Below are positions 54,166-64,000 of a DNA stretch of 64,000 nt, in pieces. The stretch is taken from the NCBI GenBank assembly GCA_018136815.1, contig CM030942.1, forward strand, positions 1,635,171-1,699,170. The letters run 5' to 3'. This stretch comes from Isochrysis galbana. Taxonomy: Eukaryota > Haptophyta > Isochrysidales > Isochrysidaceae. The notes beneath the pieces are model-generated. The model was not told the origin of the DNA and made no database searches. It saw only the letters and a program-made list of their open reading frames with translations. Position numbers and translations under genes: made by a program. Positions within the stretch are counted from its first letter, which is position 1; every line of letters begins with the position of its first letter.

Positions 54166-54998
54166 GCCAATTCCTCTACTGGCATACTGGCATGTCCTTC
54201 CCCCTCCCCTAATGGTATTTTTTGTCTCTAGAGCCGTAAGATGAATTTTTTAAAGTTATCGTCCATTTTTGTTGTTATCCATTTCAATCGCTTGAGTACT
54301 ACATCATCAGCCGCCATTCCATTTATAGACATGGTTGAGCACTGTGAGGTGGGTGACTTTGCTCAAATACAATAAGATTTTTTTTAGTACCGACACATCG
54401 CGTATTTGGAAACGAGGGGTACCAAAGGAAGGCAAACGACCTAACCCTGCCAGCACAACGCACAACCAGCCACACGCACACCCAAGGCCACAGTGCCAAA
54501 ACTCCCATAGGGAAAGCCTTCGGGCTGGGCCCCTACAACGCCGCGGCACTGTCCATGTACGCAAATACGTGGTGCAGTCCCGGCCGGTCAACCAGACCAA
54601 CAGCAAAGCCTTTCTGGAGCCATGCAGCATGTGCTGCTGGACCCAGCAACCAGCAACTGGACAAGCACAAGCATGCGCGCACGCTGAGAGCACCGTACAG
54701 AGCACCATACACCCAACCTGCCACAGCGCCACAGCCAAGCGCGCTACGCGTGGGCTGGACTGCACACGAGAGGCTCGCAGACAACCGGGACCAATGCACT
54801 CACAAATACACCCACTCAAACAACCAAAAGCAGCAACACAACAAAGGCTGGAAGCCATGTCGAACTGCAAGGCGACAAGGCCCCTTGAGAGCCCCGCCTC
54901 TAGACAACCACTACGCACGAAGCCATGTTATACGCCTGGAAGGCTGACCCGACACCCCCCGCCTTGCAAACTGCAGACAAACCCCCAACAAGGGGAGG

Positions 54999-55781
54999 AT
55001 GGACACGAAATCGAACAAGAATACGAACGAAGACGACTACTCGCAAATCATCATGACATCACCTCCACGGACGGACCGTGGGCTCAAGATCAAGGATGAA
55101 GAGGCGTTCAGCGCCATAGTAGCGCACCTCAACAAGCTCGAGGGCGTGGACCTCGAACCCGAATTCTTGGCCAAGAGCTCGGCGGGCCCATGGAAAATCT
55201 TGGTCACAGCGGATTGCGCACGCCAGTACAAAAACAAGTTCAAGGACCAGGGAGTCTTTGCGTTCAACGAGGTGAAATACCCGATGATCGTCAAATTTCA
55301 AACATTCGACGACAAAGCGAAAGAGCTCCCCCAGGCTTCATCGAGGGCGATGGCAAGCGCTTTCAAAGACGTCACCGCACACCTCGTGGTAAGGAACTAC
55401 AAATTCGAGATGAAGGATTACGTCACGATCAACTCGCTAGCGAAAGCACTCGAACAACAAGGATTCATCTTTCTCAAAGGCAACCAAGAACGCACCAAGG
55501 TGCTAACCAAGGAAGGCATCATAGTGACTCAAGGCAAAAAAGAGGTATACCATTGTTACGTTGCTCCAAGGTCGGGCAACTTTTCAACTTTCGACTTCCC
55601 GCGCAAAATACTACTCAACGTTAACGGCAACCCGTACCCACTCGAATACACACTCCGTGATTGCAAGGATCTCGGGGGCGACATGAAGAACATGAGCATC
55701 CACGCCGGCCCGAAAGGTTGTAAAGGCTACAGCAGGGCATACGCGACGGCCTTCATCTTTTTTTTTCTCTTCCTCTTTTGA
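54999..55781 (+). CDS. LINE ORF1-like protein (truncated)
   Basis: 260 codons from ATG at 54999. The protein is basic and hydrophilic, with SAGPWKILVTADCARQYKNK, then FAFNEVKYPMIVKFQTFDDK, YVTINSLAKALEQQGFIFLK and LNVNGNPYPLEYTLRDCKDL. A diverged second copy of its middle (TINSLAKAVDKQGFYYLQGN) lies at about 59270-59370 on minus, showing a repeat family. Hydrophilic proteins of this size preceding LINE ORF2 are RNA-binding ORF1 (gag-like) proteins. The frame runs into a T-run (FIFFFLFLF) at 55755, where the element seems broken off, so any C-terminal zinc knuckle is missing. The identification as ORF1 is inferred from repetition and character, not from a named domain. Confidence 0.5.
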   Translation: MDTKSNKNTNEDDYSQIIMTSPPRTDRGLKIKDEEAFSAIVAHLNKLEGVDLEPEFLAKSSAGPWKILVTADCARQYKNKFKDQGVFAFNEVKYPMIVKFQTFDDKAKELPQASSRAMASAFKDVTAHLVVRNYKFEMKDYVTINSLAKALEQQGFIFLKGNQERTKVLTKEGIIVTQGKKEVYHCYVAPRSGNFSTFDFPRKILLNVNGNPYPLEYTLRDCKDLGGDMKNMSIHAGPKGCKGYSRAYATAFIFFFLFLF

Positions 55782-55799
55782 CGGAACGCGACTTCAAGA

Positions 55800-56885
55800 G
55801 GACTCAACTTCGCGCGAGCGCGAAGTTCCGCGACCACACTAGTGCTCTCGCTCTCGCTCTCGTCCTCGTCCCTCTTACTCTATACTCTCCAAAGATCGTC
55901 CAAGTCCAAGGAAAGAGCAGGCAGCAGGCAGCAAGCTGCAAAGATGCAAAGAGAACAAGCAACAGGAACAAGAGACCGACCGAGGAACTTTCAACTTGCT
56001 AAAGTTCAACTTTCCTGGAGCTTCTATGCAGGGGGGGGGGACATTTGATGCGTCAAGTTAATGGCACGGAGACTCAAAGGAATGAGGGGGAGAGTGGAGA
56101 AGCGGGGAGTGAGCGAGGGGCGAGGGCGTTGGCGTTGGCTACGTTCTCCCAGGTACAGCGGTACGTAGCTGGCATAATCAACAAGTTTTTTCAGCCCTCT
56201 GTGAGCCTTGGCAAGCCTTGGCGCCCCTCAGGTCCCCATTGACCACTGAATATCTTCTACACTCCTGCTCACCATTAGCCCCCCACGTCCACGCACAATA
56301 CCACAGCAGCCACTTCGACCAGACTTCGCCACTCCCACCACAAAAATCCGGTCAATTCTATCGCATCATGCGCACCATGTAACCCAAGTGTCCACTTTCG
56401 GCTTCTTGGAACGTCCTGCTCACCTACCAACCATAAAGGCCGTCGGTGGCAGCGCTTGTAGCCACCCATCCCCGGTGACGCGGAATCAGCTCGAAGCGGT
56501 GATCGGCGCAGAGGCCGGGGCGGGGAGAGAAGAATTCGGCCCCATCGGAAAGTCTTGGTGCTCCCAACGGAGCGACATCGCTATTTGACCTGGGTGGGGG
56601 TGGGGGTGGGGGGGGTGGGGGGGGGGAGAACTCGACCCCTAAGAACAAAAGAAGGTGAGAAAGGGCGCGGGAGAGGCAAGAAAGCGTGAGGGGAGAGGGG
56701 AGACGCACAAGGCCCATAGGAGGACAGATGGGGAGGTCGGCGGGTCCCGACACAAGGCAGCGATCAAACACCACGTAGAAGACAACATCCAGACCGAAGA
56801 AAGGGAAACCTCGAGAATCAGAATCAAGATGAAGCGCCTCTCTTGGAACAACCCAGAAGGAGAGAGATCGGGCGTTTGCTAGCAA
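55800..56885. other. Intergenic, no recognised gene
   Basis: (CTCTCG)n-like and AGCAGGCAGCAGGC patches plus a G-run (56593-56628). No supported coding region. Confidence 0.4.
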
Positions 56886-56890
56886 CCAAC

Positions 56891-57054
56891 TTATGTGCTT
56901 GTCGCGTTCGGATCGTCTTTGCCCGGACGATTCGCCACTCGCCCATCTTTCTCCAACACGATGGTCCGATCAGGAGTGATGTTCCGAAGATCAGGCGCCA
57001 CTGCCTCGGTCACCACCTGCCTGCCGAAGACTTCTGGCTCCCATTCCAAACCAC
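56891..57054 (-). CDS. Candidate terminal exon downstream of the dehydrogenase gene
   Basis: After a good acceptor (TTTCCGCTAG at 57055-57064 on minus), one frame is open for 54 codons: GLEWEPEVFGRQVVTEAVAP, then DLRNITPDRTIVLEKDGRVA and NRPGKDDPNATST, with TAA at 56891-56893. The other two frames stop quickly. Its phase (one base before GT) fits a donor at 57222 inside the last dehydrogenase exon (TCG GCG G|GTGCGC). The dehydrogenase could therefore end here, with a 385-residue product, instead of at 57164. It has no recognised domain. Confidence 0.45.
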
Positions 57055-57163
57055 CTAGCGGAAAGACACAGGAATGGTAGTAATGGTAAGTGAGCTACTC
57101 TCGATTGGCCGGAGCCCTAGCACGAGCTGAGGAGTGTATGAGCCGGGCAAGGTGAGACCTGCT

Positions 57164-58732
57164 TCAGCAAGGGCTAACGATATGGGCACCAATCCAACAG
57201 GGTCCAAGACCTCGCTGCGCACCCGCCGAGGTTGCTTCCTCAGCCCATGCTTCAGCCAATGCCACCGCTATGCCATCGGCATCGCCCTTGCTTTGGTCGA
57301 GGAATGCGAAGATTGAGCTGAAGTCCTTGTGCTCAAAACCCCGTTGTGCAGCAACGCCATACATGCGCATCGCATGCTCAGCCGATGGAACCGGCGTCCC
57401 AGCATCAGCGGCGGCGTCGAGAGCTAGCGCAAGGTCCTAGAGAGTGCAATGGCAATCAGAGTACTCATTTGTGATGGCACCGTATTACACGATGCATTGA
57501 AACCCTCCCCCCCCCCCCCACGGGCGTGTGTGTGAGAGATGACACATCGCATATAAATGCATGGAGGTAAGAGTCGGGCCTATCCAGTTGGCGAGGCCCT
57601 ACGCCTTGCGGTCTTCACCTGGCGTTTCACTCCCTGATCTGGTTTGTGTCATCACACTACCACTAGACAAGGCGAGCAGTTCCCCTGACACTCATTTCGC
57701 TCATATGGGCATGGCCGCCATCTGAGCACTCACCTTCAGCATCAGCTTCATGGCAAAGCCACCTGTGTAGTTCCGTTCTGCAGGAACTCCCGACATGACC
57801 CCAGGACAAGGATTGTAGGTGTCACTCGACCAAGAACGGGCAGAAGAGGAATTGAAGACGGCGGCAAGCACCTGGCATGTTGAAGGGGACATGGTGGTGT
57901 GACCATGATTGCGCATAGGTTGTAAGAATGAAGACGTTCACGCGCAAGAGCGTTAGGACAGCTGAGCGCCCGCAAACAGTTGCTGTGCGTGCTGTCCTGG
58001 AGACGTGGGCCGAACCATCGGGTGGAAGCATGCAGTGGCGTATTCAGAGGAGGGTTGAGACGGGTCCGACTGGGATGGGGATGCACTCACCTTTGGATCG
58101 ACCCCTTGCGCTATGCCAAGCTGCATAGCTTCCGCCACACCGAGCATTTGTAAGGACAACGCCAAATTGTTGGCCAGCTTCGCAGCCAGGCCCGCACCCA
58201 CCCCGCCACACCTCACGGACGACTTGCCCATATGCGCAAGCAGCGGCTCTGCCTGGCGGAAGACTTCCTCAGTTTCCGACCCCACCATGAACGTGAGGGT
58301 TGCCGCTTCCGCGCCGATGGCGCCGCCAGACACTGGTGCGTCGAGGAAATCGCAGCCTGCCATGTCGGCTGCTGCTGCGAATGCACGCGCATCGTCGGGC
58401 GCGATGGTGGAGCAATCGATGAGAAGCGTGCGTGTGCCATCCCGTCGGTGTCGCTCGTCACACACACGAAGCACTCCATCCTCGCCCGCCAGCACCTTCC
58501 GAACCTCTTCACCCGAACGGAGCATCGTGATAAGCGCGCCCCCATTACCGAGTGAGGTGGCCAGATCCCTGGGAGAATTAGCGCCACGCGCACCGTGCTC
58601 CGTTAGAGCCTGGATGGCTGAGGGATTCAGGTCGTGCACCACTAGCTGCCGCCCTGCGCGGAGGAGGTTCTTCGCCATCGGCAGGCCCATGTTGCCCAAC
58701 CCGATGAAGCCGACTGGACCCATCGCTCTCAT
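57164..58732 (-). CDS. 3-hydroxyisobutyrate dehydrogenase, three exons
   Basis: Oxidises 3-hydroxyisobutyrate to methylmalonate semialdehyde with NAD+ in valine breakdown, usually in mitochondria. Exons on minus: 58091-58732, 57734-57871 and 57164-57436; introns 219 and 297 bp, GT-AG, all phase 0; 350 aa. The N-terminus is the Rossmann fold (VGFIGLGNMGLPMAKNLLRA). DFLDAPVSGGAIGAEAATLT is the substrate loop, and GAGLAAKLANNLALSLQMLG holds the catalytic Lys and the Asn pair. GVDPK|VLAAVFNSSSARSWSSD, NYTGGFAMKLMLK|DLALAL and GFEHKDFSSIFAFL complete the helical domain. ATG 58732 (MRAMGPV) leaves no obvious transit peptide; ATG 58723 is an alternative. About 45 residues follow the usual end, so the final exon may splice differently (see 56891-57054). 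Related beta-hydroxyacid dehydrogenases (glyoxylate reductase-like) are the alternative, less likely given the close fit. Confidence 0.88.
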
Positions 58733-58747
58733 GTGCTCCTCTCGATC

Positions 58748-58780
<33 letters not shown>

Positions 58781-58875
58781 TCTTCTTGCTGGCTGGCTCT
58801 GACCGCCTCTCCCTCCCTCCCTCCCTGCCTGCTTCTTCTCTTTCTCCCCCTCTTCCCCCCCCCCCCCCCCGTCCC
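58748..58875. repeat. Poly-C and CT tracts upstream of the dehydrogenase
   Basis: A C-run of about 30 bases begins at 58749, followed by CTCCCTCCCTCCCTG and a second C-run (about 58856-58870). It lies just upstream of the minus-strand start codon, repeating the pattern of pyrimidine (+ strand) tracts at gene 5' ends in this window. Confidence 0.9.
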
Positions 58876-59269
58876 CTCCTTTCCTCCCACTCTCCCTCTC
58901 TCTTCTTCACAAACAGCCATTTTTTCACCTAACGACCAGGGGAGCGTCGCTCCCGCCCGCCCGCCCGTGACAAGACCTTTGGAAGCTGCGCCGTGCTAAT
59001 GCGTCTCTCACCCCATTTCTGGTCTCTCTCCTCCGAATCACAGTCTCGCAGCTTCCATCGGCGCGGAGCTCCGATACTCCTACGCCGGCTCGGAAACACT
59101 TCACACAACAACTGCTCCCGGCGCTCGATACTCCGGGGGTACCCAACTCCTGGCGCGTGCCCAACCCCTGGCACCGGCGTCCTGCGTGGCCCAGGTCTCC
59201 CCAGCCGCTCTGGGTACGGCCCAGGTGAGCCGGCGCCGGCCAGCGGCACCACCAGCGCCCACTCGGTCG

Positions 59270-59370
59270 CCGATCACATTCGTGCGCTCCTGGTTGCCTT
59301 GGAGGTAGTAGAATCCTTGTTTGTCGACCGCTTTCGCTAGGGAGTTGATCGTGAGTATCCTACATGTGAA
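59270..59370 (-). pseudogene. Fragment of the LINE ORF1-like family
   Basis: Minus strand LTINSLAKAVDKQGFYYLQG then NQERTNV, matching VTINSLAKALEQQGFIFLKG and NQERTKV at about 55425-55510. Only about 30 codons are preserved. The flanks (59380-59420, 59690-59740) carry AAAAACAG/CTGTTTTT inverted motifs. Confidence 0.65.
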
Positions 59371-61543
59371 AAACAGAAAACTTGTTTTTCTGTGAAGACC
59401 AAAAACAGTGTTTTTCACCTTTCACCGTTTTTCTGAACCTGGGCCCTAAGCCTGGGGCCAGCTGCGCCGGCGCGCCGGTGTGTCTGCAACTCGCTGCTCG
59501 CAATGCTCGCTCGCTGCTCGCTAGGTATATGTGTGTACATGGAAGATATGGTTATGGTTATGGCTATGGCAAGTGCGGACGCCTCTATCTACCCCCCCCC
59601 CCCGCCCACCCCCCGCGCGCAAAATTTTATATTATCATTTTCTAACGTAAACACAAACACCATTTTCTAACGTAAACACTGGCGGCCTGTTTTTCGGGCT
59701 GTTTTCGGCTGTTTTTCTGTACAACCCAAAAAACAGAGCAACTTCCGAATGGATTTTCATCTTATTTTAAAACACATTAGAGAAGTCAATTTCATATGCT
59801 TAAATGTATCAATAAGGCGATCGCATAGCTCTATTGTCGAGTCGAGCGGAGCCGGAGGGCTCTGAGCCACTCCGTCGCGAGCAGCACCGGCGGCTAGCGC
59901 GGCGCTTTGGCCCTCCTCCCCACCGGGAGTCGGATGAATGAAATTCTGGACTGGGTCGGGCAACCCCATTTGGGTGTCTGGACGGGGAACGAACGGCGAA
60001 CGAAGGGCTGTGGGGCGGCGAGGCGCTCCTAGCGGCCCTAGTGTGATGGGTTGTAAGAGATTGTTAGACCTACAAAGAACTCTTCCCTCAGGGAGGGAGC
60101 CTAGGCTGCTTGAGTGCAGCGACGCAGCGAACAACGACGGACAACGGAGCTGAGAACAACAGGATACACCGACTCACGAACACACCGGAATCATTCACCC
60201 AAACCAAGCAAATTATCAAGCAACCGCGACCCCAAATCACCGATAACTCAAACACGTCGCGAGAGACGGAGAGAGAGAGCGAGAGAGAGAGAGACTCCGC
60301 AGCGACGGCCGGAGCGTGTCTCCGTTGTAACTTCCCACGTAGCGGAGAGTCCGAAGGGGAGCGTCCTGTCGCGCGACCACGGCGATCACTTTGGATACAG
60401 ATCGCAACGAGATATCTTCACGACAGAGGAAATCTTGCCGTTGAGCGTGAACCTTCTAGACGCTTCTAACGAACAACCCTGAGTAGCAACCAAGGGGAAG
60501 AAACACCAAAGGGGCCAAGGCTTGCATGTAGCTTGCATCAAGGGGAAAGATTCCCTCACCTAGGAAGCGAACCTACACCGGTCTCCAAGGGGAGATAGCA
60601 AATTAAACCTCAAATCTCGAGCGGATAGAGCAACCGACTCGCTCGCCAAAACCTTGACCGAGAAGAAAGAAGCAAGGACCTACAAGCCAAGGGTAGCGGA
60701 CCTAGGGAATGTGAGAGGAAATTTCCGAACGCCAACGCCAAACGCCGAACGCGGGGATTCAACGAAACCCTAACCAGGCCAAGCAGAACCTACGAAGAAC
60801 AGGCCTGGACAACAACGAAAGTCAGCAGGTCCCAAGAAAGAACCGGAACCCAACAAGAAACAACAAGCCTTGCAAGAAGCTAAACAAGCCTTCACAAGGT
60901 AACTCGAGAGCCTGAGACAAGCGCGCAGCGAGTGACAGGCGACCTGGCTCCTTTAGGTAAAGATTACCCGAAAGGAGGAAACCTGGAATCTAGACCTGAC
61001 AAACAGGCTAGAAGGAACGAAACGAGAACTCGAATTCTAGATCGCTAGGGACGAACCCTACCAACCTAGATGTACCTGAGCTTCACCGTGTGGCCGCACG
61101 GCGAAGGACCTGGAAACAAGAGCCTGGAAATCGCATCATCTAGGATGAATGCGACACCCCCCGACTAAGATCGAGACGTCTCCCGATGTCGAGCGGTGAA
61201 CCTGGAAACAGAGACCTGGAAACTGGAACCTGAGCTGACCAGAGGTCAGAATCGGAACAAGAAGCAACGGAACATAGCGAGCGAAACGTGGAGACAAGAA
61301 CACCCTTTGGATCCAAAGCGAGCACGAAATCGGCGGCTTAACGCGGCGGCCTCTTTCGTACGCACTGCCCCACCCACTTCTCCCTTTTACAGGAGCTTTG
61401 CTCGGGTGTTGCGCCGGGTGTAGAGCGCAGGCAGCACGCGTTCAGCACCTCCATGATTCGCTCTGACAGAAATTTGAACTCGGAGCCCTAGCCGAGGCGT
61501 GGGGCTAGCCTAGAGGGACGGGTCCCTTACCCAAGACATGGGA
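59371..61543. other. Flank of the gypsy element: probable 3' UTR/LTR, plus simple repeats
   Basis: CATTTTCTAACGTAAACAC occurs twice (about 59635 and 59661). From about 60000 to 61543 the sequence is AC/AG-rich and gene-free. Given the minus-strand pol ending at 61544, this is where the 3' non-coding region and 3' LTR should be, but no second LTR copy lies in the window to define the ends. Confidence 0.4.
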
Positions 61544-64000
61544 TCAACGAGAATGGAGCCTGGATCGAGTGCGCGAAGACGGCGCATCGAGAACGGGAGG
61601 AAGAGGAGTATTCCTGGCCGACGAAGAAGTTGCTTCCGGGGACTCAACATCTTCTGGACAAGTCTCTTCGACGGAGCGATCATAATCATCAAGCAAATCA
61701 GAACAACGACGGAGCAACTCGGAACGAGGCTCCCAGGTGGCTCCTCGAATAGAATAGCCACGCCACTTCACGAGGTACTCGATAGAATCGCCATGGCTAC
61801 GACGATCGAGCAACTTCTCAACGATGTACTCGTCGTCAGCCAGCGGCTCTTCATCAACGAAAGTATGATACGGCCGGAGGTTCGAGATATGCACCTCCTC
61901 CTTGACTAACCGGTTCTCCAAATCACGGAGTCGGTACCTAGTGTCGGACAGAGCCTCTACAACGCGGTAGGGACCCGAGTAGATGAATTGCAACTTGTTG
62001 GCATGGCCTGGTAATCGCATGCAGACGCGATCCCCAGGTTCGAAACGAGCTGGTCTTTGAGACTTGATCGTAGCGTCACGGACCGACTCAGCCTGAGCGG
62101 CTAGGGTAGCCTCGAGAGCGCTGGACCAAGAGAGGCGGAGGCTCGCATTGAGCCTGGATGCGTACGAGCGAACGTCGGCGGACGCCGCCTCGAGAGCAGT
62201 TGGCGAAACAGACTTCGGATCAGAGAGTTGAGCGGGCAGACGCAGCTCACGCCCAAAGATCAAAGACGCTGGAGACCGGGAGGTAACACGACCGGAAGAA
62301 GCCCTCAACGAGAGGAGTAGGAACGGCAAATGGTCGACCCAATGGCTGCCACCCTCGTTCGAGGCGCGCATCAAACGGATGAGCGTTTGCTGAGCGCGTT
62401 CGACGAAGCCTACACCTTCATGTCGGTACGGCTCTGTACTCGACAAATCAGTCCCGGTGAGCTCCAGAATACGCGAAACAAGAACCGAACAAAGATTCGA
62501 ACCGGCGTCGGTTCGAAGCTGCCTAGGGACTCCATAACGCGTCACAATCAAGCGGATGAACATGTCCAAGGCTACTTCCGACGAGGGATCCCCATTCGAC
62601 GGCTCAGCCTCAATCCATCGAGTGAGCGAGTCGATGAAGACGACCAGCTTGTCGTAACCCGAGACTCCAGGCACGAAGTTGTGAGTGGGAGCTAGCGAGA
62701 GCACGTCGCAGTAGACCACATCAAAGGGGTAGGTACCCACAGAGAGACCGGAGGGCGACGCTAGAGCCCTAGGTAGCGGCTTGGCGAGGGTGCACTCGTG
62801 GCATTCTCGGACGTAGGACGCAACGTCGGAAGACATGCCAGGCCAGTATACCCGAGTACGAAGAAGACCAGACATACGAGAAACTCCGAGGTGACCGGAG
62901 CGATCGTGGTAGGCGAAAAGGTAGCGAGACCGCAAGGAGGGCGGAACATAGAGCACTAGCGAGTCCGGGTCGGTGGAGTCAAGGACGGTGCGATAGTAGA
63001 CGAGCCCATCGTGAACGACGAAACGGCGAAACATCTTGGATTGCTGAGCGGGAACGGGAGCGACAGAACTGGAACACGAATCATCTTCGGCAATGGGGCC
63101 TGAGGCGGCGGCCGGCGGAGGCGACCCTTGGCCTGATGGCTCGTGATTGACCGTCTCTCTTGAGCCTAGGAGTGGCTCTACGAACGGATCTTCCGCCAGG
63201 GCCGCTCTCATCTCTTCGGAAGTCGGCGTACCCGGAGCCAAATAACTGGACTGGATGGCGGGCCCGGAATCGGAGGCTCGACGACGAGATCGGTCCAAAG
63301 CTTGAAGCCCTCGCGCCGTAACTACGGAGCGCGTGATGGCAGCCACCGGATGAGACCGTTCATGCTCGGCTAGAGACTCTGAGCCAGGCTCACGTACCGC
63401 TAACGACGCTGGGCCGGCGAGTGGTTCGTCTTCGTGTTCCGGCTCCAGGGATGCTAGCCGGGAGAGCCCGTCAGCATCCTGATGAACAGCTCTTGGTTTA
63501 TGTTCGACATCGAACCGGTACTCAGCCAACTTGAGAGCCCACCGAGTCAGCCGAGAGGCTGGCCCACCGGCTACTTGATCCTTCATGGTATGCAGCCATC
63601 GCAGCGCGGAGTGGTCGACGACTAACTTGAACCGACGCCCCCAAAGGTAGGGTCGCCAATTTCGGATTGATTCCAGGGCAGCCAAGAGCTCAATCTCGGT
63701 CACCGTCCAATGGCGTTCGGCCGAGGTGAGACTGCGAGCGTAGTACCCAACGACTCGTTCACGGTTATCGTCTCCTAGCTGCGAGAGGATGCCGGCGATA
63801 CCCAACTTGCTAGCCCCATCGGTCTTGACGATGAAGGGCCGATCATCCCTGGGTGGAGTCAAGACGGGCTCCGAAGTGATCGCTGTCTTGAGCTCTTGGA
63901 TAGCTCGGCGACACTCCTCGGACTGGGACTCCTTTGCCACGTCGCAGCCCTTCCGCGTGAGAGCAGTGAGGGGAGCAGCCTTAGCGGCGAATTGGCGAAT
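61544..64000 (-). mobile_element. Ty3/gypsy chromovirus pol C-terminus (RNase H, integrase, chromodomain)
   Basis: An open minus-strand frame of about 818 codons enters from the right edge and stops at 61544. It begins with the end of the reverse transcriptase (FAAKAAPLTALTRKG). RNase H follows (IVKTDGASKLGIAGILSQ, ERHWTVTEIELLAALESI, VVDHSALRWL). The integrase has the HHCC finger (HDRSGHLGVSRMSGL...CHEC) and the core with its acidic triad (VVYCDVLSL, LRTDAGSN, EPYRHEGVGFVERAQ). A GPY-type segment (FIYSGPYRVVEAL) and a C-terminal chromodomain (EYIVEKLLDRRSHGDSIEYL, then VKWRGYSIRGATWEP) finish it. Chromodomains direct chromovirus integration to marked chromatin. The frame is intact throughout, suggesting a young copy. 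Gag, protease and most of the reverse transcriptase lie outside the window. Confidence 0.93.

Overview
This window is nuclear DNA from a eukaryotic protist, most likely a flagellated microalga. Genes have short GT-AG introns (about 80-300 bp) and lie far apart in GC-rich, repeat-laden DNA with long (CT)n and poly-C/G tracts. Retrotransposons are abundant, and there are two 100-N assembly gaps. A ciliary SHIPPO-type protein argues for a flagellum. PPR repeats, an algal-type methyltransferase domain and a hydroxyproline-type (SPPP)n ectodomain kinase argue for an alga (green lineage or haptophyte); the sequence alone does not settle which.

Layout: 0-0.6 kb holds the 3' end of a SpoU-type RNA methyltransferase gene. 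0.7-3.3 kb is dispersed repeats with no recognised gene. 3.4-4.8 kb (-) is a CRAL-TRIO protein, and 5.66-6.15 kb a TTAA-flanked MITE. 6.6-13.4 kb is a LINE carrying a second, antisense LINE inserted into it. 13.7-16.65 kb (-) is a complete six-exon GH47 alpha-mannosidase, followed by about 0.9 kb of CT-rich DNA. 18.97-19.12 kb is an array of hairpins. 19.75-21.15 kb is a degenerate hAT element with ~100 bp inverted repeats. 21.9-24.0 kb is the ciliary coiled-coil gene. 24.2-26.5 kb holds several LINE remnants, one with a clean 15-bp target-site duplication. 27.1-31.1 kb (-) is a three-exon gene fusing a Trm11-like tRNA methyltransferase, PPR repeats and a second methyltransferase-like domain.

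Further right: 34.5-35.2 kb a small membrane protein with a zinc ribbon; 36.6-37.2 kb an ankyrin gene; 38.0-39.4 kb (-) a SET/MYND protein; 42.1-46.5 kb a divergent pair, DUF1415 (-) and a proline-rich receptor-like kinase (+), both losing their 5' ends in the second gap. 46.9-50.1 kb holds dispersed repeats, a 1-kb TA-flanked MITE and a cytochrome b561 fragment. 51.3-53.7 kb (-) is a polytopic membrane protein, 55.0-55.8 kb a LINE ORF1-like ORF, 57.2-58.7 kb (-) a 3-hydroxyisobutyrate dehydrogenase, and 61.5-64.0 kb (-) the pol C-terminus of a Ty3/gypsy chromovirus running off the right edge.

The host genes serve unrelated functions (RNA modification, N-glycan trimming, valine catabolism, lipid binding, cilia, signalling) and form no operon-like system. 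The most notable points are the Trm11-PPR-methyltransferase fusion, confirmed by a splice junction that completes an exact 35-residue PPR, and a LINE lineage whose copies all end in T-runs rather than A-runs.
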